A DNA stretch of 7,397 nucleotides from Candidatus Binataceae bacterium (lineage in GTDB: Bacteria > Desulfobacterota > Binatia > Binatales > Binataceae): NCBI GenBank assembly GCA_030042765.1, contig JASHZA010000336.1:1-7397 (forward strand), given 5' to 3'. A program made the position numbers and the translations under genes. Shown here one piece after another: positions 1 to 6,741 of the stretch. The number at the start of each line of letters is the position of its first letter. Positions within the stretch are counted from its first letter, which is position 1. The notes under the pieces are model-generated. The model saw nothing but the letters and a program-made list of their open reading frames with translations, did no database searches and was not told the origin of the DNA.

Positions 1-417
1 GCGAAACGCCGCGGCGGCAAATTCCAGCAGATCGACGCGATTGTAGGGCCCGCCGTAGTTGCGCGGTTCGAGACGCAGGCGGCGGATCGCTTCTTCGATC
101 GAGGGCAGGAGTGCAGGGTCGGGACCGCCTTCGGCGAGATTGCGGACTCCGGCGGGCACGTGCGGCGCGGAGCGGGTGATAAGGGGCGGCTGCGGGCGAA
201 CGAGCGTGCCGGCGCGGCCGGCGGCGGCGACCAATCCGCGCCGGTTAAGGGCGCGATAGGCGGCGGCGACGGTTGCCGGGCTGACGCCGAGGCGTGCGGC
301 GAGGCCGCGCACGGTCGGCAGGCGATCGCCGGGGGCGAGGCTCCCGGCGACAATCGCGCGCTCGGCGCTGGCCTCGATCGCGCTTGCGTCGGAACCGTTG
401 ATTGAATATTGTTTCAT
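1..417 (-). CDS. MocR/PdxR-like GntR-family transcriptional regulator with aminotransferase-like domain (N-terminal 139 residues, partial)
   Basis: The minus-strand frame is open from an ATG at 417 to the left edge, giving 139 residues; the rest is outside the window. Residues about 11-75 form a GntR winged helix-turn-helix: the LPTVRGLAARLGVSPATV stretch (33-50) followed by AAYRALNRRGLV is the classic family signature, with the recognition helix near 46-58. A linker follows, then LAEGGPDPALLPS (94-106), which matches the start of the fold-type I aminotransferase domain of MocR proteins. Known family members are PLP-binding repressors or activators of about 440-500 residues, often divergent from their target. 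Here the divergent neighbour is a pyridoxamine-phosphate-oxidase-like protein and a perfect palindrome lies between them, so it probably controls that gene and itself. An in-frame ATG at 429, adding MISV, is an alternative start. Neither start has a Shine-Dalgarno sequence. A plain GntR regulator is unlikely given the domain-2 start. Confidence 0.88.
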   Translation of the reverse strand, partial: MKQYSINGSDASAIEASAERAIVAGSLAPGDRLPTVRGLAARLGVSPATVAAAYRALNRRGLVAAAGRAGTLVRPQPPLITRSAPHVPAGVRNLAEGGPDPALLPSIEEAIRRLRLEPRNYGGPYNRVDLLEFAAAAFR

Positions 418-429
418 TACGCTAATCAT

Positions 430-445
430 ATTGTACTAGTACAAT
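430..445. promoter_or_regulatory. Perfect 16-bp palindrome, candidate operator of the MocR-like regulator
   Basis: ATTGTACTAGTACAAT is a perfect inverted repeat with no spacer, in the gap between the divergent regulator (ATG at 417 or 429) and the split-barrel gene (ATG at 472). Palindromes or repeats between a MocR-type regulator and its divergent target are the usual binding sites in this family. Each half reads TACAAT on one strand (440-445 on plus, 435-430 on minus), one mismatch from the TATAAT -10 consensus, so the site could overlap both -10 boxes. The palindrome is seen directly; its role as operator is inference. Confidence 0.65.
440..445 (+). promoter_or_regulatory. Possible -10 element for the split-barrel protein gene
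   Basis: TACAAT matches 5 of 6 bases of the -10 consensus. It would put the transcription start near 452, leaving a leader of about 20 bases that contains the AGAGG ribosome site. No good -35 is seen 16-18 bases upstream (TTACGC at 417-422 is poor), which could mean the promoter needs an activator. Position and function are inferred from sequence only. Confidence 0.35.
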
Positions 446-458
446 AGAAAGATCAAGC

Positions 459-463
459 AGAGG
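459..463 (+). promoter_or_regulatory. Ribosome binding site of the split-barrel protein gene
   Basis: AGAGG lies 8 bases before the ATG at 472. It supports that start over the internal in-frame ATG at 523 (residue 18), even though the first 17 or so residues look like an unstructured extension before the conserved domain. Confidence 0.6.
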
Positions 464-471
464 TCAAACAG

Positions 472-1164
472 ATGGAATCCGCCGGAGCCAGGCCACCGAG
501 CGCCAGAGTCACGATAAAGAGGATGCCGGAGCGGGCCGTATACGAGCGCGCTGCGATCGACGCGATCCTCGACGAGGGCCTGATCTGCCATCTGGGGTTC
601 GTCACCGAGGGGCAGCCCTGGGTGATTCCGACGATTTACGCGCGCGACGGCGGGCGTCTTCTGATCCACGGTTCGGCGGCGGGCCGCACGCTGCGGGCGG
701 TGCAGGGCGGGATCCCGGTGTGCGTCACGGTGACGCTGCTCGACGGGCTGGTGCTGGCGCGATCCGCGTACCACCATTCGATGAACTACCGGTCGGTGGT
801 GATCGTCGGGACGGCGACGGAGATCGTGGAGCGCGAGGCCAAGCTGGCGGCGATGCGCTCGCTGGTCGAGCACGTGGTGCCCGGGCGGTGGAACGACGTG
901 CGGGGTCCGAGCGAGCAGGAACTGCGGGCGACGATGGTGCTGTCGATTCCGACGGCGGAAGCGTCGGCGAAGGTGCGCGTGGGTCCGCCGGGAGACGCCG
1001 AAGAAGACTACGCGCTCGAGACCTGGGCGGGGGTGATTCCGCTGACTCTCGAGGCCCATCCGCCGATGGCGGATCCGCGGTTGCCGGCGGGAATCGCGCC
1101 GCCCAATTATGCGCGGTTTTATCGGCGAGTGCCGGCCGGAAACGGAAAGCAGGCGGGTCGGTAG
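472..1164 (+). CDS. Pyridoxamine 5'-phosphate oxidase-related flavin-binding split-barrel protein (Pyridox_ox_2 type)
   Basis: This is a complete 230-residue soluble protein. The length and motif order fit the PNPOx-related, NimA-like FMN-binding split-barrel group: CHLGFVTEGQPWVIPTIYAR (39-58) is the first barrel strands, LLIHGSAAGR (63-72) the turn that usually contacts flavin phosphate, HHSMNYRSV (101-109) the most diagnostic motif, SAKVR (165-169) and the WAGVIPL strand (187-191) the C-terminal part. Members bind FMN or similar cofactors; the substrate of this subgroup is generally unknown. It is not the housekeeping PdxH and should not be called one. The divergent MocR-like gene and the palindrome upstream suggest control by a PLP-binding regulator, so a link to B6 vitamers or an amine metabolite is plausible but unproven. 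Its stop codon ends one base from the stop of the convergent ABC1-kinase gene, leaving no space for a terminator of its own. Confidence 0.88.
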   Translation: MESAGARPPSARVTIKRMPERAVYERAAIDAILDEGLICHLGFVTEGQPWVIPTIYARDGGRLLIHGSAAGRTLRAVQGGIPVCVTVTLLDGLVLARSAYHHSMNYRSVVIVGTATEIVEREAKLAAMRSLVEHVVPGRWNDVRGPSEQELRATMVLSIPTAEASAKVRVGPPGDAEEDYALETWAGVIPLTLEAHPPMADPRLPAGIAPPNYARFYRRVPAGNGKQAGR

Positions 1165-1165
1165 A

Positions 1166-2497
1166 TCACTCGGTGGCGCGCGCGGCCTGACGGACGCATT
1201 CGCGGAACATCGCGCAGTAATTCTGCTTCACGCCGAGGCCCTTCATGATGCCGTCGAGTCCGACGAGCGCGCGCAGCAGGAAGATGCTGTGGCGGGGCGA
1301 CTTGTAGAGCTTGTGCTCGAAGGCCATCTCGCCCACCGTGGCGGCCTTGCCGATGGCGTCGTATTCGTCGGGATGAAAGGGGCGGTCGGTGATGACCGGC
1401 TCAAACAGAATGTAGATAACTTTGACCAGCGGGGAGGGATCCTGGCCGCGTTCGAGGTAGCCCAGCTTGAGCAGGGCCGCGCCGACTCCTCGGTCGTCGC
1501 GCTTCAGGATGGATTGCGCGAGCTGGAGGCTCGAACGGCGGACCTGATCGGAGAAATGGCGGACCGATCCGAAGTCAAGGATGGCGAGGTGCGGATGGTA
1601 GGTGACGAGGTAATTGCCGGGCTGCGGGTCGGTGTGGAGCACGCCGAATTCGAGGATCTGGCGCCATACCAGTTTGTAGTATTTGCTCGCGACCCAGGCG
1701 CGGAGTTCGGGGTCGCTCGCCTCGCCGAAGACGTCGGCGAGCGGATAGCCGTCGAGGTAGGTCATCGTGAGGACGCGGCGGGAGCTGAGCTCCTTGATCA
1801 CGCGCGGGATGAGGATGTCGGAATCGCCGTCGAGGAGTTTGTGGAACTGGTTGATATTGCGCGCCTCGTTGACGTAGTCGAGTTCCTCGCGCAGGCGCTC
1901 CTCGAGTTCGGCGTAGATGGTTTTGGTGTCGATCTTCTGGCGCATCACGTCGGCGGCGACAGCCTGGAGCGTGCGCAGCAACAGCCTCAGATTGCGGAGA
2001 TCCTGCTCGACGGTGGCGTCGACGCCAGGATACTGGATTTTGACGGCGACCTCCTCGCCGCTCTTGAGGCGGGCGCGATGGACCTGGCCGAGGGAGGCAG
2101 CGGCGAAGGCTTCGGTCTCGAAGCCGGCGAAGAGCTGGTCGGGTGATTTCGAAAACTCGCGGCGGAACTGCTGCGAGATGAGCTTGTAGTCCATCGGAGG
2201 CACGCTGGACTGGGTGGTGCGCAGGATATCGATGGCCTCGCCAGGGAGCAGGTCGGCGCGCGTCGAGAGCATCTGGATGAGCTTCATGAAGGCGCCGCGC
2301 AACTGCTTGGAGCCCTCGACGATGCGGCGCGCGTTACGGAGATGGGTATCGAGCATTTCGCGCTCGTAGCGCGCGGCGTTGAGGAAGGGGCGGCGGATGG
2401 AGGTCCAGAGGTAGCTCGTGCCGACCTGTGAGGCGAGTCCGCCGATCTTTATCGCGCGGCGGGCGCGGCCGCTGGTGATTTTCTTGCGATCCGCCAT
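1166..2497 (-). CDS. ABC1/AarF/UbiB-family atypical protein kinase
   Basis: This is the last gene of the five-gene operon, with 443 residues from the ATG at 2497; a GTG at 2500 would add one Met. Numbering below uses the 444-residue form. Hallmarks of the ABC1/ADCK/UbiB fold are in order: KLIQ at 73-76 in the KxGQ position, the alanine-rich loop AAAS (133-136) then LGQVHRA, the VAVK lysine K154, EELDYVNEARN (205-215), catalytic HTDPQPGN (288-296 region) and DFG with D309. Family members are ATPase/kinase-like proteins tied to ubiquinone or other isoprenoid lipids (UbiB, COQ8). Two things are odd: the usual glycine of KxGQ is isoleucine, and the C-terminus has no hydrophobic helix pair such as UbiB uses for membrane anchoring. 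It is probably not a strict UbiB orthologue; no ubi genes are adjacent. The start overlaps the larB stop (TGATG), indicating coupled translation. Confidence 0.9.
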   Translation of the reverse strand: MADRKKITSGRARRAIKIGGLASQVGTSYLWTSIRRPFLNAARYEREMLDTHLRNARRIVEGSKQLRGAFMKLIQMLSTRADLLPGEAIDILRTTQSSVPPMDYKLISQQFRREFSKSPDQLFAGFETEAFAAASLGQVHRARLKSGEEVAVKIQYPGVDATVEQDLRNLRLLLRTLQAVAADVMRQKIDTKTIYAELEERLREELDYVNEARNINQFHKLLDGDSDILIPRVIKELSSRRVLTMTYLDGYPLADVFGEASDPELRAWVASKYYKLVWRQILEFGVLHTDPQPGNYLVTYHPHLAILDFGSVRHFSDQVRRSSLQLAQSILKRDDRGVGAALLKLGYLERGQDPSPLVKVIYILFEPVITDRPFHPDEYDAIGKAATVGEMAFEHKLYKSPRHSIFLLRALVGLDGIMKGLGVKQNYCAMFRECVRQAARATE

Positions 2498-3267
2498 CAC
2501 TCGCTGCCGTTACTGAGACCCACCCGGTTGATCAGCGTCGCGGCGAGGGCGGCGCCGAAGCCGTTGTCGATGTTGACGACGGTGACGCCGCCGGCGCAAC
2601 TGTTGAGCATCCCGAGCAGCGCGGTGATTCCGCCGAAGGCGGCGCCGTAACCGACGCTGGTGGGCACGGCGATAACCGGTTTGTCGAGCAGGCCGGCGAC
2701 GACCGAAGGCAGTGCACCTTCCATCCCAGCGACGACGATGAGCACGCTCGCCGCGCGCAGGTCCTCGAGTTTGGCGGCGACGCGATGAAGTCCAGCGACA
2801 CCGACGTCGTAAACGCGCTCGACGCGGTTGCCGAAGAGTTCGGCGCACAAGGCGGCCTCCTCGGCCACCGGGATATCGGAGGTGCCGGCGCTGACGACCA
2901 TGACGGTACCGTGGCCGCGCGGTTCGGGCGGCGTGGTCACGATGAGGCCGATCTGAGGGTCGGCACGGTAGTCGAGGCGGGGCAGCTTGCGGCGCAGCGC
3001 CCGCGCCTTGTCAGGGGCGAGGCGAGTGACGATGAGGTTCACGCCGGACGCGGCGATCCGGCGGCCGATCGCAGCGATTTGGTCGGGGCTCTTCCCTTCG
3101 CCGAAGACGACTTCGGGGACACCGCGGCGGAGCGAGCGATGGTTGTCGATACGGGCGAAGCCGAGGTCCTCGAAGGGCAGATGGCGCAGACGGTTGAGGG
3201 CCTGAGCGGGGCTCATCCGGCGCGCGGCGACGAGTTTGAGGAGTTCGCGGATTTTGCTTTCAGTCAT
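2497..3267 (-). CDS. larB: Nickel pincer cofactor biosynthesis protein LarB (NaAD carboxylase/phosphoanhydride hydrolase)
   Basis: This is a full-length 256-residue protein. LarB carboxylates the pyridine ring of nicotinic acid adenine dinucleotide and cleaves the phosphoanhydride, giving pyridinium-3,5-biscarboxylate mononucleotide and AMP. LarE then adds sulfur and LarC inserts nickel. The N-terminal helix region (1-50) contains [14 protein letters not shown] (31-44), with the typical RxDxHR element. The PurE-like C-terminal half carries [17 protein letters not shown] (122-138), [13 protein letters not shown] (197-209) and [20 protein letters not shown] (221-240). C224 matches the conserved cysteine that forms a transient bond with the nicotinate ring in studied LarB. 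All key motifs are intact, so it should be active. It overlaps the upstream corC-like gene by ATGA and has no own ribosome site. No larA, larC or larE is in the window. PurE (AIR mutase) is excluded by the N-terminal domain and the cysteine motif. Confidence 0.93.
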   Translation of the reverse strand: MTESKIRELLKLVAARRMSPAQALNRLRHLPFEDLGFARIDNHRSLRRGVPEVVFGEGKSPDQIAAIGRRIAASGVNLIVTRLAPDKARALRRKLPRLDYRADPQIGLIVTTPPEPRGHGTVMVVSAGTSDIPVAEEAALCAELFGNRVERVYDVGVAGLHRVAAKLEDLRAASVLIVVAGMEGALPSVVAGLLDKPVIAVPTSVGYGAAFGGITALLGMLNSCAGGVTVVNIDNGFGAALAATLINRVGLSNGSE

Positions 3268-4547
3268 CGCCGGCGCGCGTGATCGGCGTGCAGCGGGCGA
3301 TCAAGCTGAAGCACCACCTCGCGCACCGCACGCGCGTCGCTGCGGGCGACCGTGATCGTCAGCTCGCCGGCCTTGAGCTGCTCGCCGGGCTTGGGAATAT
3401 GGCCGAGGCGTTCGACCACAAGCCCACCAATGGTAGCATACTCACTGGCTTCGGGAAGCCTGAGGCCAAAGCGGTCGTTAAGATAGGCGATGCCGGCCTG
3501 GGCGAAAACGACGAGCGTGCGTGGTCCGGTGACGCGAGCTAATTCCTCGCGCACGTCGTGCTCGTCCTCGATTTCGCCGACGACCTCTTCGAGCAGATCC
3601 TCGATGGTGATGATGCCCGACGCACCGCCGTATTCGTCGACGATTACGGCCATGGTCTCGCGTGTGTGCTGGAGCGCGACCAAGATTTCGTCGAGCGGCG
3701 TGGCCTCGGGAAAATAACTGACCGGGCGCATGACTTCGCTGACGGCGCGCGCCAGGTCGGGCGCCTCGAGCAGATCGAAAACGTGGATGACGCCGACGAT
3801 GTTGAAGATGCGATCGTGAAAGACCGGAATGCGGGTGTAACCCTCGCGGCGGACGAGTTCGATCGCGCTGGCGAGCGCGCGCTCCTCGGGTATGGCGGCA
3901 ACCCGCACCAGCGGCACCATCGCGTTGCGCACCTCGGCATGGGTGAAGCGAAAGATGCGGCGAATCATCTGTCGTTCGGCGGGGAGGATGGCGCCGGGTG
4001 CGGCAACGGCTTCCTCAGGACGGCGCTGCAAGAGGCGCGTCAGGTCCTCGCGGGAGAGGAAGACGCTCTCGGTGCGGGGCGAGACGCCGGCCATCCGGCG
4101 CAGCGTCCGGCTGAGGGCGGTCTCGACGGCGAGCAGAGGAGCAAGGAGCGTCGCGAGCACGCCGAGGGGGCGCGAGGTGAGCTGCGCCAGCGCGAGCGGC
4201 GCCCTCAGCGCCAGCATCTTGGGAATTGATTCGCCCAGCAGAAGGCATATGGGGGCGAGGATGAACGGCGCGAGGTAAGCGTAGCTTGGATTCATCGCAT
4301 GCAGGAAGCTGGTAAGCACCGCGGCGGCGATGACGGTCGCGAGGTTGTTGCCGGTGAGCATCAGTGCGACGATGCGATCGCGGCGTTCGAGCAGGCGGGA
4401 AACGGCGCGTGCCGCGCGGTCACCGCGTTCGCCACCGGCGCGGACCTTGAATTCGTCGGCGGCTACGAGCGCGATCTCGCTCGCGGCGAAGAAAGCCTGG
4501 CAACCGATGCATGCGACGACGACGCCGATGACGGCAATGATACTCAT
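3264..4547 (-). CDS. CNNM/CorC-family membrane protein with CBS pair, second tandem copy
   Basis: This protein has 427 residues from the ATG at 4547. The same frame is open much further upstream, but that part is out-of-frame reading of the neighbouring gene. The chosen ATG overlaps the previous stop as ATGA and has GAGG 8 bases upstream. The N-terminal DUF21/CNNM membrane domain has hydrophobic segments at about 3-29, 58-83 and 90-107, with ASE (22-24), GNN (66-68) and GESIPK (105-110), the conserved polar positions linked to Mg2+ in this family. A CBS pair covers about 207-320 and ends in [21 protein letters not shown] CorC_HlyC domain (about 337-415) carries the [17 protein letters not shown] element. 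Family members are proposed Mg2+ exporters or Mg2+/Co2+ efflux helpers; older databases call them hemolysin C-like, which is misleading. It is probably an inner-membrane protein working with its adjacent paralogue. Ion specificity cannot be read from sequence. Confidence 0.9.
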   Translation of the reverse strand: MSIIAVIGVVVACIGCQAFFAASEIALVAADEFKVRAGGERGDRAARAVSRLLERRDRIVALMLTGNNLATVIAAAVLTSFLHAMNPSYAYLAPFILAPICLLLGESIPKMLALRAPLALAQLTSRPLGVLATLLAPLLAVETALSRTLRRMAGVSPRTESVFLSREDLTRLLQRRPEEAVAAPGAILPAERQMIRRIFRFTHAEVRNAMVPLVRVAAIPEERALASAIELVRREGYTRIPVFHDRIFNIVGVIHVFDLLEAPDLARAVSEVMRPVSYFPEATPLDEILVALQHTRETMAVIVDEYGGASGIITIEDLLEEVVGEIEDEHDVREELARVTGPRTLVVFAQAGIAYLNDRFGLRLPEASEYATIGGLVVERLGHIPKPGEQLKAGELTITVARSDARAVREVVLQLDRPLHADHARRR

Positions 4548-5785
4548 CGCTTGAGCCTCACGAGTTCGATCGTCGCGCCGCGGACGCGTTCGACGGCGGC
4601 TTCGAAATCGCCAAAGCGGAATTTTTCGCCGGGCCGCGGCACTCGTTTGAGCTGACGGAGCATAACGCCGCTCAGCGTCTGTGGTCCGCTGCCGGGGAGA
4701 AGGCGGCCGTCGCCAAGAGCCTCCTTGAGGCGATCGATTTCGATGGCGCCCGAGACGAGCCATTCGCCGGGTCCGGCCCGCGTTAGTTCGGGGCCTTCGT
4801 AATCGAATTCGTCGCGAATTTCGCCGAACAGTTCCTCGAGCAGGTCCTCGAGAGTGATCAAACCCAAAACGCGGCCGTACTCGTCGACCACTAGTGCGAG
4901 TTGGAAGCGTCCGCGGCGCATTTCGTCGAACAATTCGCCGAGCTGTTTGCCCGGGGGAACGAAGTAGGCGGGCCGAAGGAAGCGAGCGAGGCGGGGCGGC
5001 GTGGGTTCGAGGCGGCTTGTAATCAGGTCCTTGACGTGAAGCACGCCTACTATGTTGTCGCGTTCGCCGCGGTAGACGGGGACGCGGGAGAAGTGACCGC
5101 GCGCCACTTCGGTTACGAGGCGATCGGGAGGAGTGCCGACATCGAGCGAGAAGATTTTCTCGCGGGGGGTCATCACCTCGGCGACGCGGCGGGCGCCGAA
5201 GTCGAAAATCTTGTGGATGAGTTCGCGTTCCTGCGGTTCGACCTGGCCGTAGGTTTCGCCGACGTGAAGCAGCGCCTTGAATTCTTCCTCGGAAACCGGC
5301 TCGGGGCGCGGCGGCGGCACCGAGGGGGTGAACGGACGCGCCAGTGGATGAACCAAAGCGGCGAGGACGGCCAGCGGCCGCGCGGAGATTCGGGCGACAG
5401 CGGCAGGAAATCCCAGGGCGAAGGTTTTCGGCGTGATATCGCAGAATAGCAGCACCAGCACGAGCATCACCGGCACAGCGATCACCGCGCCGATCGGCCC
5501 GAGCCAAATCAGCAGAAGGGCCGTCGCGAGGCACTCCGCGAAAACGTTGGCGGCTTCGTTGAGGCCGATGATCACGATGAGCGACTCGAGCGGGCGCGCG
5601 GTCAGACGGTCGAGGGCGTGCCGAACGGCGCCGCCAAGGCCCTCGCGCGTATGTTCCATCCGCACCAACGCAAAGAGCGCGGTTTCGGAGGCCGCGAGCG
5701 TGGCACTAATTACCAGCAACAACCCCACCGCGATCGGCAGCATCACCATCATCGGTTTCAATCGTTCGCGCGCAACTGGTCCCAT
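4544..5785 (-). CDS. CNNM/CorC-family membrane protein with CBS pair, first tandem copy
   Basis: This 413-residue protein is read from the ATG at 5785, which overlaps thiL by 28 bases. ATGs at 5752, 5749 and 5743 start just after the thiL stop, right before the first membrane helix, and are equally possible; no start has a clear ribosome site. Hydrophobic segments lie at about 14-41, 67-93 and 96-115 (long-start numbering). ASET (32-35), GLNEAAN (74-80) and DITPK (116-120) are the conserved membrane-domain spots; the usual GExxPK glutamate is aspartate here. The CBS pair covers about 204-318 and includes VMTPREK, RVPVYRG and VDEYGRVLGLITLEDLLEELFGEI. The C-terminal CorC_HlyC domain (about 333-410) has LSGVMLRQLKRVPRPGEKF. 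It is a paralogue of the next gene, much diverged from it. The likely role is divalent-cation (Mg2+) transport or efflux at the inner membrane; a hetero-oligomer with its neighbour is an inference. Confidence 0.9.
   Translation of the reverse strand: MGPVARERLKPMMVMLPIAVGLLLVISATLAASETALFALVRMEHTREGLGGAVRHALDRLTARPLESLIVIIGLNEAANVFAECLATALLLIWLGPIGAVIAVPVMLVLVLLFCDITPKTFALGFPAAVARISARPLAVLAALVHPLARPFTPSVPPPRPEPVSEEEFKALLHVGETYGQVEPQERELIHKIFDFGARRVAEVMTPREKIFSLDVGTPPDRLVTEVARGHFSRVPVYRGERDNIVGVLHVKDLITSRLEPTPPRLARFLRPAYFVPPGKQLGELFDEMRRGRFQLALVVDEYGRVLGLITLEDLLEELFGEIRDEFDYEGPELTRAGPGEWLVSGAIEIDRLKEALGDGRLLPGSGPQTLSGVMLRQLKRVPRPGEKFRFGDFEAAVERVRGATIELVRLKR
4556..4559 (-). promoter_or_regulatory. 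Ribosome binding site of the second CorC-like gene
   Basis: On the minus strand GAGG lies 8 bases before the ATG at 4547, inside the end of the preceding gene. It is the only junction in the operon with a recognisable Shine-Dalgarno match, and it fixes the start of the second copy at 4547 rather than at any codon further upstream in the same open frame. Confidence 0.5.
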
Positions 5786-6741
5786 CCGGTGAGCGGCGGA
5801 ACGGAGCCTTGAGCTCCCTTCCGTTCTCCGAGCAGGATCGCGCGATTCCCCCTCACGATTTTACCGATCCGATGAACGGTTACACCCAGGCGGCGGCTCA
5901 GCGCCGCGTCGGATAGCCTAGGGCGCGTGCAGAAAAGCAGTTCGTAGTCTTCGCCGCCGCCGAGCGCGAAGGCGGTGTCGCTACCAGCGACGGCGCGATA
6001 GGCGGGCGAGAGTGGAATTGCGGCGGGGTCGATTTCAGCGCCGACCCCGCTGCGCTCGAGGATGTGGCCAAGGTCCTGCCAGAGCCCGTCGCTCAGATCG
6101 ACCGCGGCTGGAGCGGGACGGATCCTGGCGAGAGCGCGCCCGGCCTCGAGGCGCGCGGTGGGATTAAGGAAACGATCAACCAGGAATTTGCGGGCCGCGC
6201 CATGGGCGCGCAACTCGCCCTCGATGATGCGCCATCCGAGGGCGGCGTCGCCGAGCGTACCGGTAACGTAAATGGCATCGCCCGTGTGGGCGTTTTGGCG
6301 CAGCAGCACGCTACCGCGCGCTTCGCCGAGCAGAGCGATCGTGATCGAGAACTGGTCGGCGCGCGTGATATTGCCGCCCACGATATCGACGCCGGCGGCG
6401 GCCGCCGCCCCGCGCAAACCACGGTAGAGGCGGTCGAAGAAAGCCTGGCTGAGGCCGGGACGGATCGCGAGATTGACCACGCAAGCGGCCGGTTCCCCGC
6501 CCATCGCGGCGATATCGCTTAGGTTGACCGTCAGGGAGCGCGCGCCAAGGACCTCGGGCGTGCCCCATTTGAGCTTGAAATGGACGCCCTCGACCATCGA
6601 GTCAATCGTCAAAAGCTGGGGTCCGCGCGAAGGTGCGAGGATCGCACAATCATCGCCCGGTCCGAGGATAGTACGCCGGCTGCGCGGCAATCCTGCGCAC
6701 AGGCGGGCAATCAATTCGAATTCTCCGGGGGGCTTCTTCAC
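5758..6741 (-). CDS. thiL: Thiamine-monophosphate kinase ThiL
   Basis: This is a complete 327-residue cytosolic enzyme that phosphorylates thiamine monophosphate with ATP to thiamine diphosphate, the last step of the pathway. It has the two-domain AIRS/PurM-like fold with all ThiL motifs: GPGDDCA (27-33), TIDSMVEGVHF (45-55), LTVNLSDIAAMGGEP (70-84), GGNITR (122-127), TGTLGDAA (160-167), VDLSDGLWQDL (214-224) and GGGEDYELLF (261-270). The aspartates of GDD, TxD and SDG are the Mg2+-nucleotide ligands known for the family and are all kept. The start is a GTG at 6741; upstream the frame reaches a stop at 6829-6831 with no other ATG, GTG or TTG, so this start is firm. The upstream sequence has only a weak GGCGGG ribosome site. 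It is the first gene of the five-gene operon. No THI-box riboswitch is recognisable upstream. Confidence 0.96.
   Translation of the reverse strand: MKKPPGEFELIARLCAGLPRSRRTILGPGDDCAILAPSRGPQLLTIDSMVEGVHFKLKWGTPEVLGARSLTVNLSDIAAMGGEPAACVVNLAIRPGLSQAFFDRLYRGLRGAAAAAGVDIVGGNITRADQFSITIALLGEARGSVLLRQNAHTGDAIYVTGTLGDAALGWRIIEGELRAHGAARKFLVDRFLNPTARLEAGRALARIRPAPAAVDLSDGLWQDLGHILERSGVGAEIDPAAIPLSPAYRAVAGSDTAFALGGGEDYELLFCTRPRLSDAALSRRLGVTVHRIGKIVRGNRAILLGERKGAQGSVPPLTGWDQLRAND

Noticed and set aside
59..405. Two plus-strand open frames over the left end
   Set aside because: They lie opposite the GntR/MocR regulator, whose translated helix-turn-helix is clear; they have Arg/Gly/Ala-rich composition and no domain.
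436..1059. Open frame of 207 codons on the minus strand opposite the split-barrel gene
   Set aside because: It is Arg/His/Pro-rich without a domain, and antisense to a well-supported gene with a ribosome site.
1109..2146. Long open frame (345 codons) on the plus strand opposite the ABC1 kinase gene
   Set aside because: It is antisense to a gene with all family motifs; its composition (Glu/Asp/Val/Gly-rich) is that expected from the reverse strand of a GC-rich gene, and it shows no recognisable domain.
2497..3267. Calling the gene purE (AIR mutase) because of the PurE-like half
   Set aside because: The length of 256, the RxDxHR N-terminal element and the SCAGGV and NIDNGFGA motifs are those of LarB, not of the shorter PurE.
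2785..4278. Several plus-strand open frames opposite larB and the CorC-like genes
   Set aside because: They are shadows of GC-rich coding sequence; the opposite strand encodes intact, motif-complete proteins across the whole stretch.
4548..5534. Upstream extension of the second CorC-like frame, giving an apparent 756-residue protein
   Set aside because: Residues before the ATG at 4547 are Arg/Pro/Ser-rich low-complexity reading of the other CorC gene in a wrong frame; the conserved protein begins exactly at 4547 with an ATGA overlap and a GAGG site.
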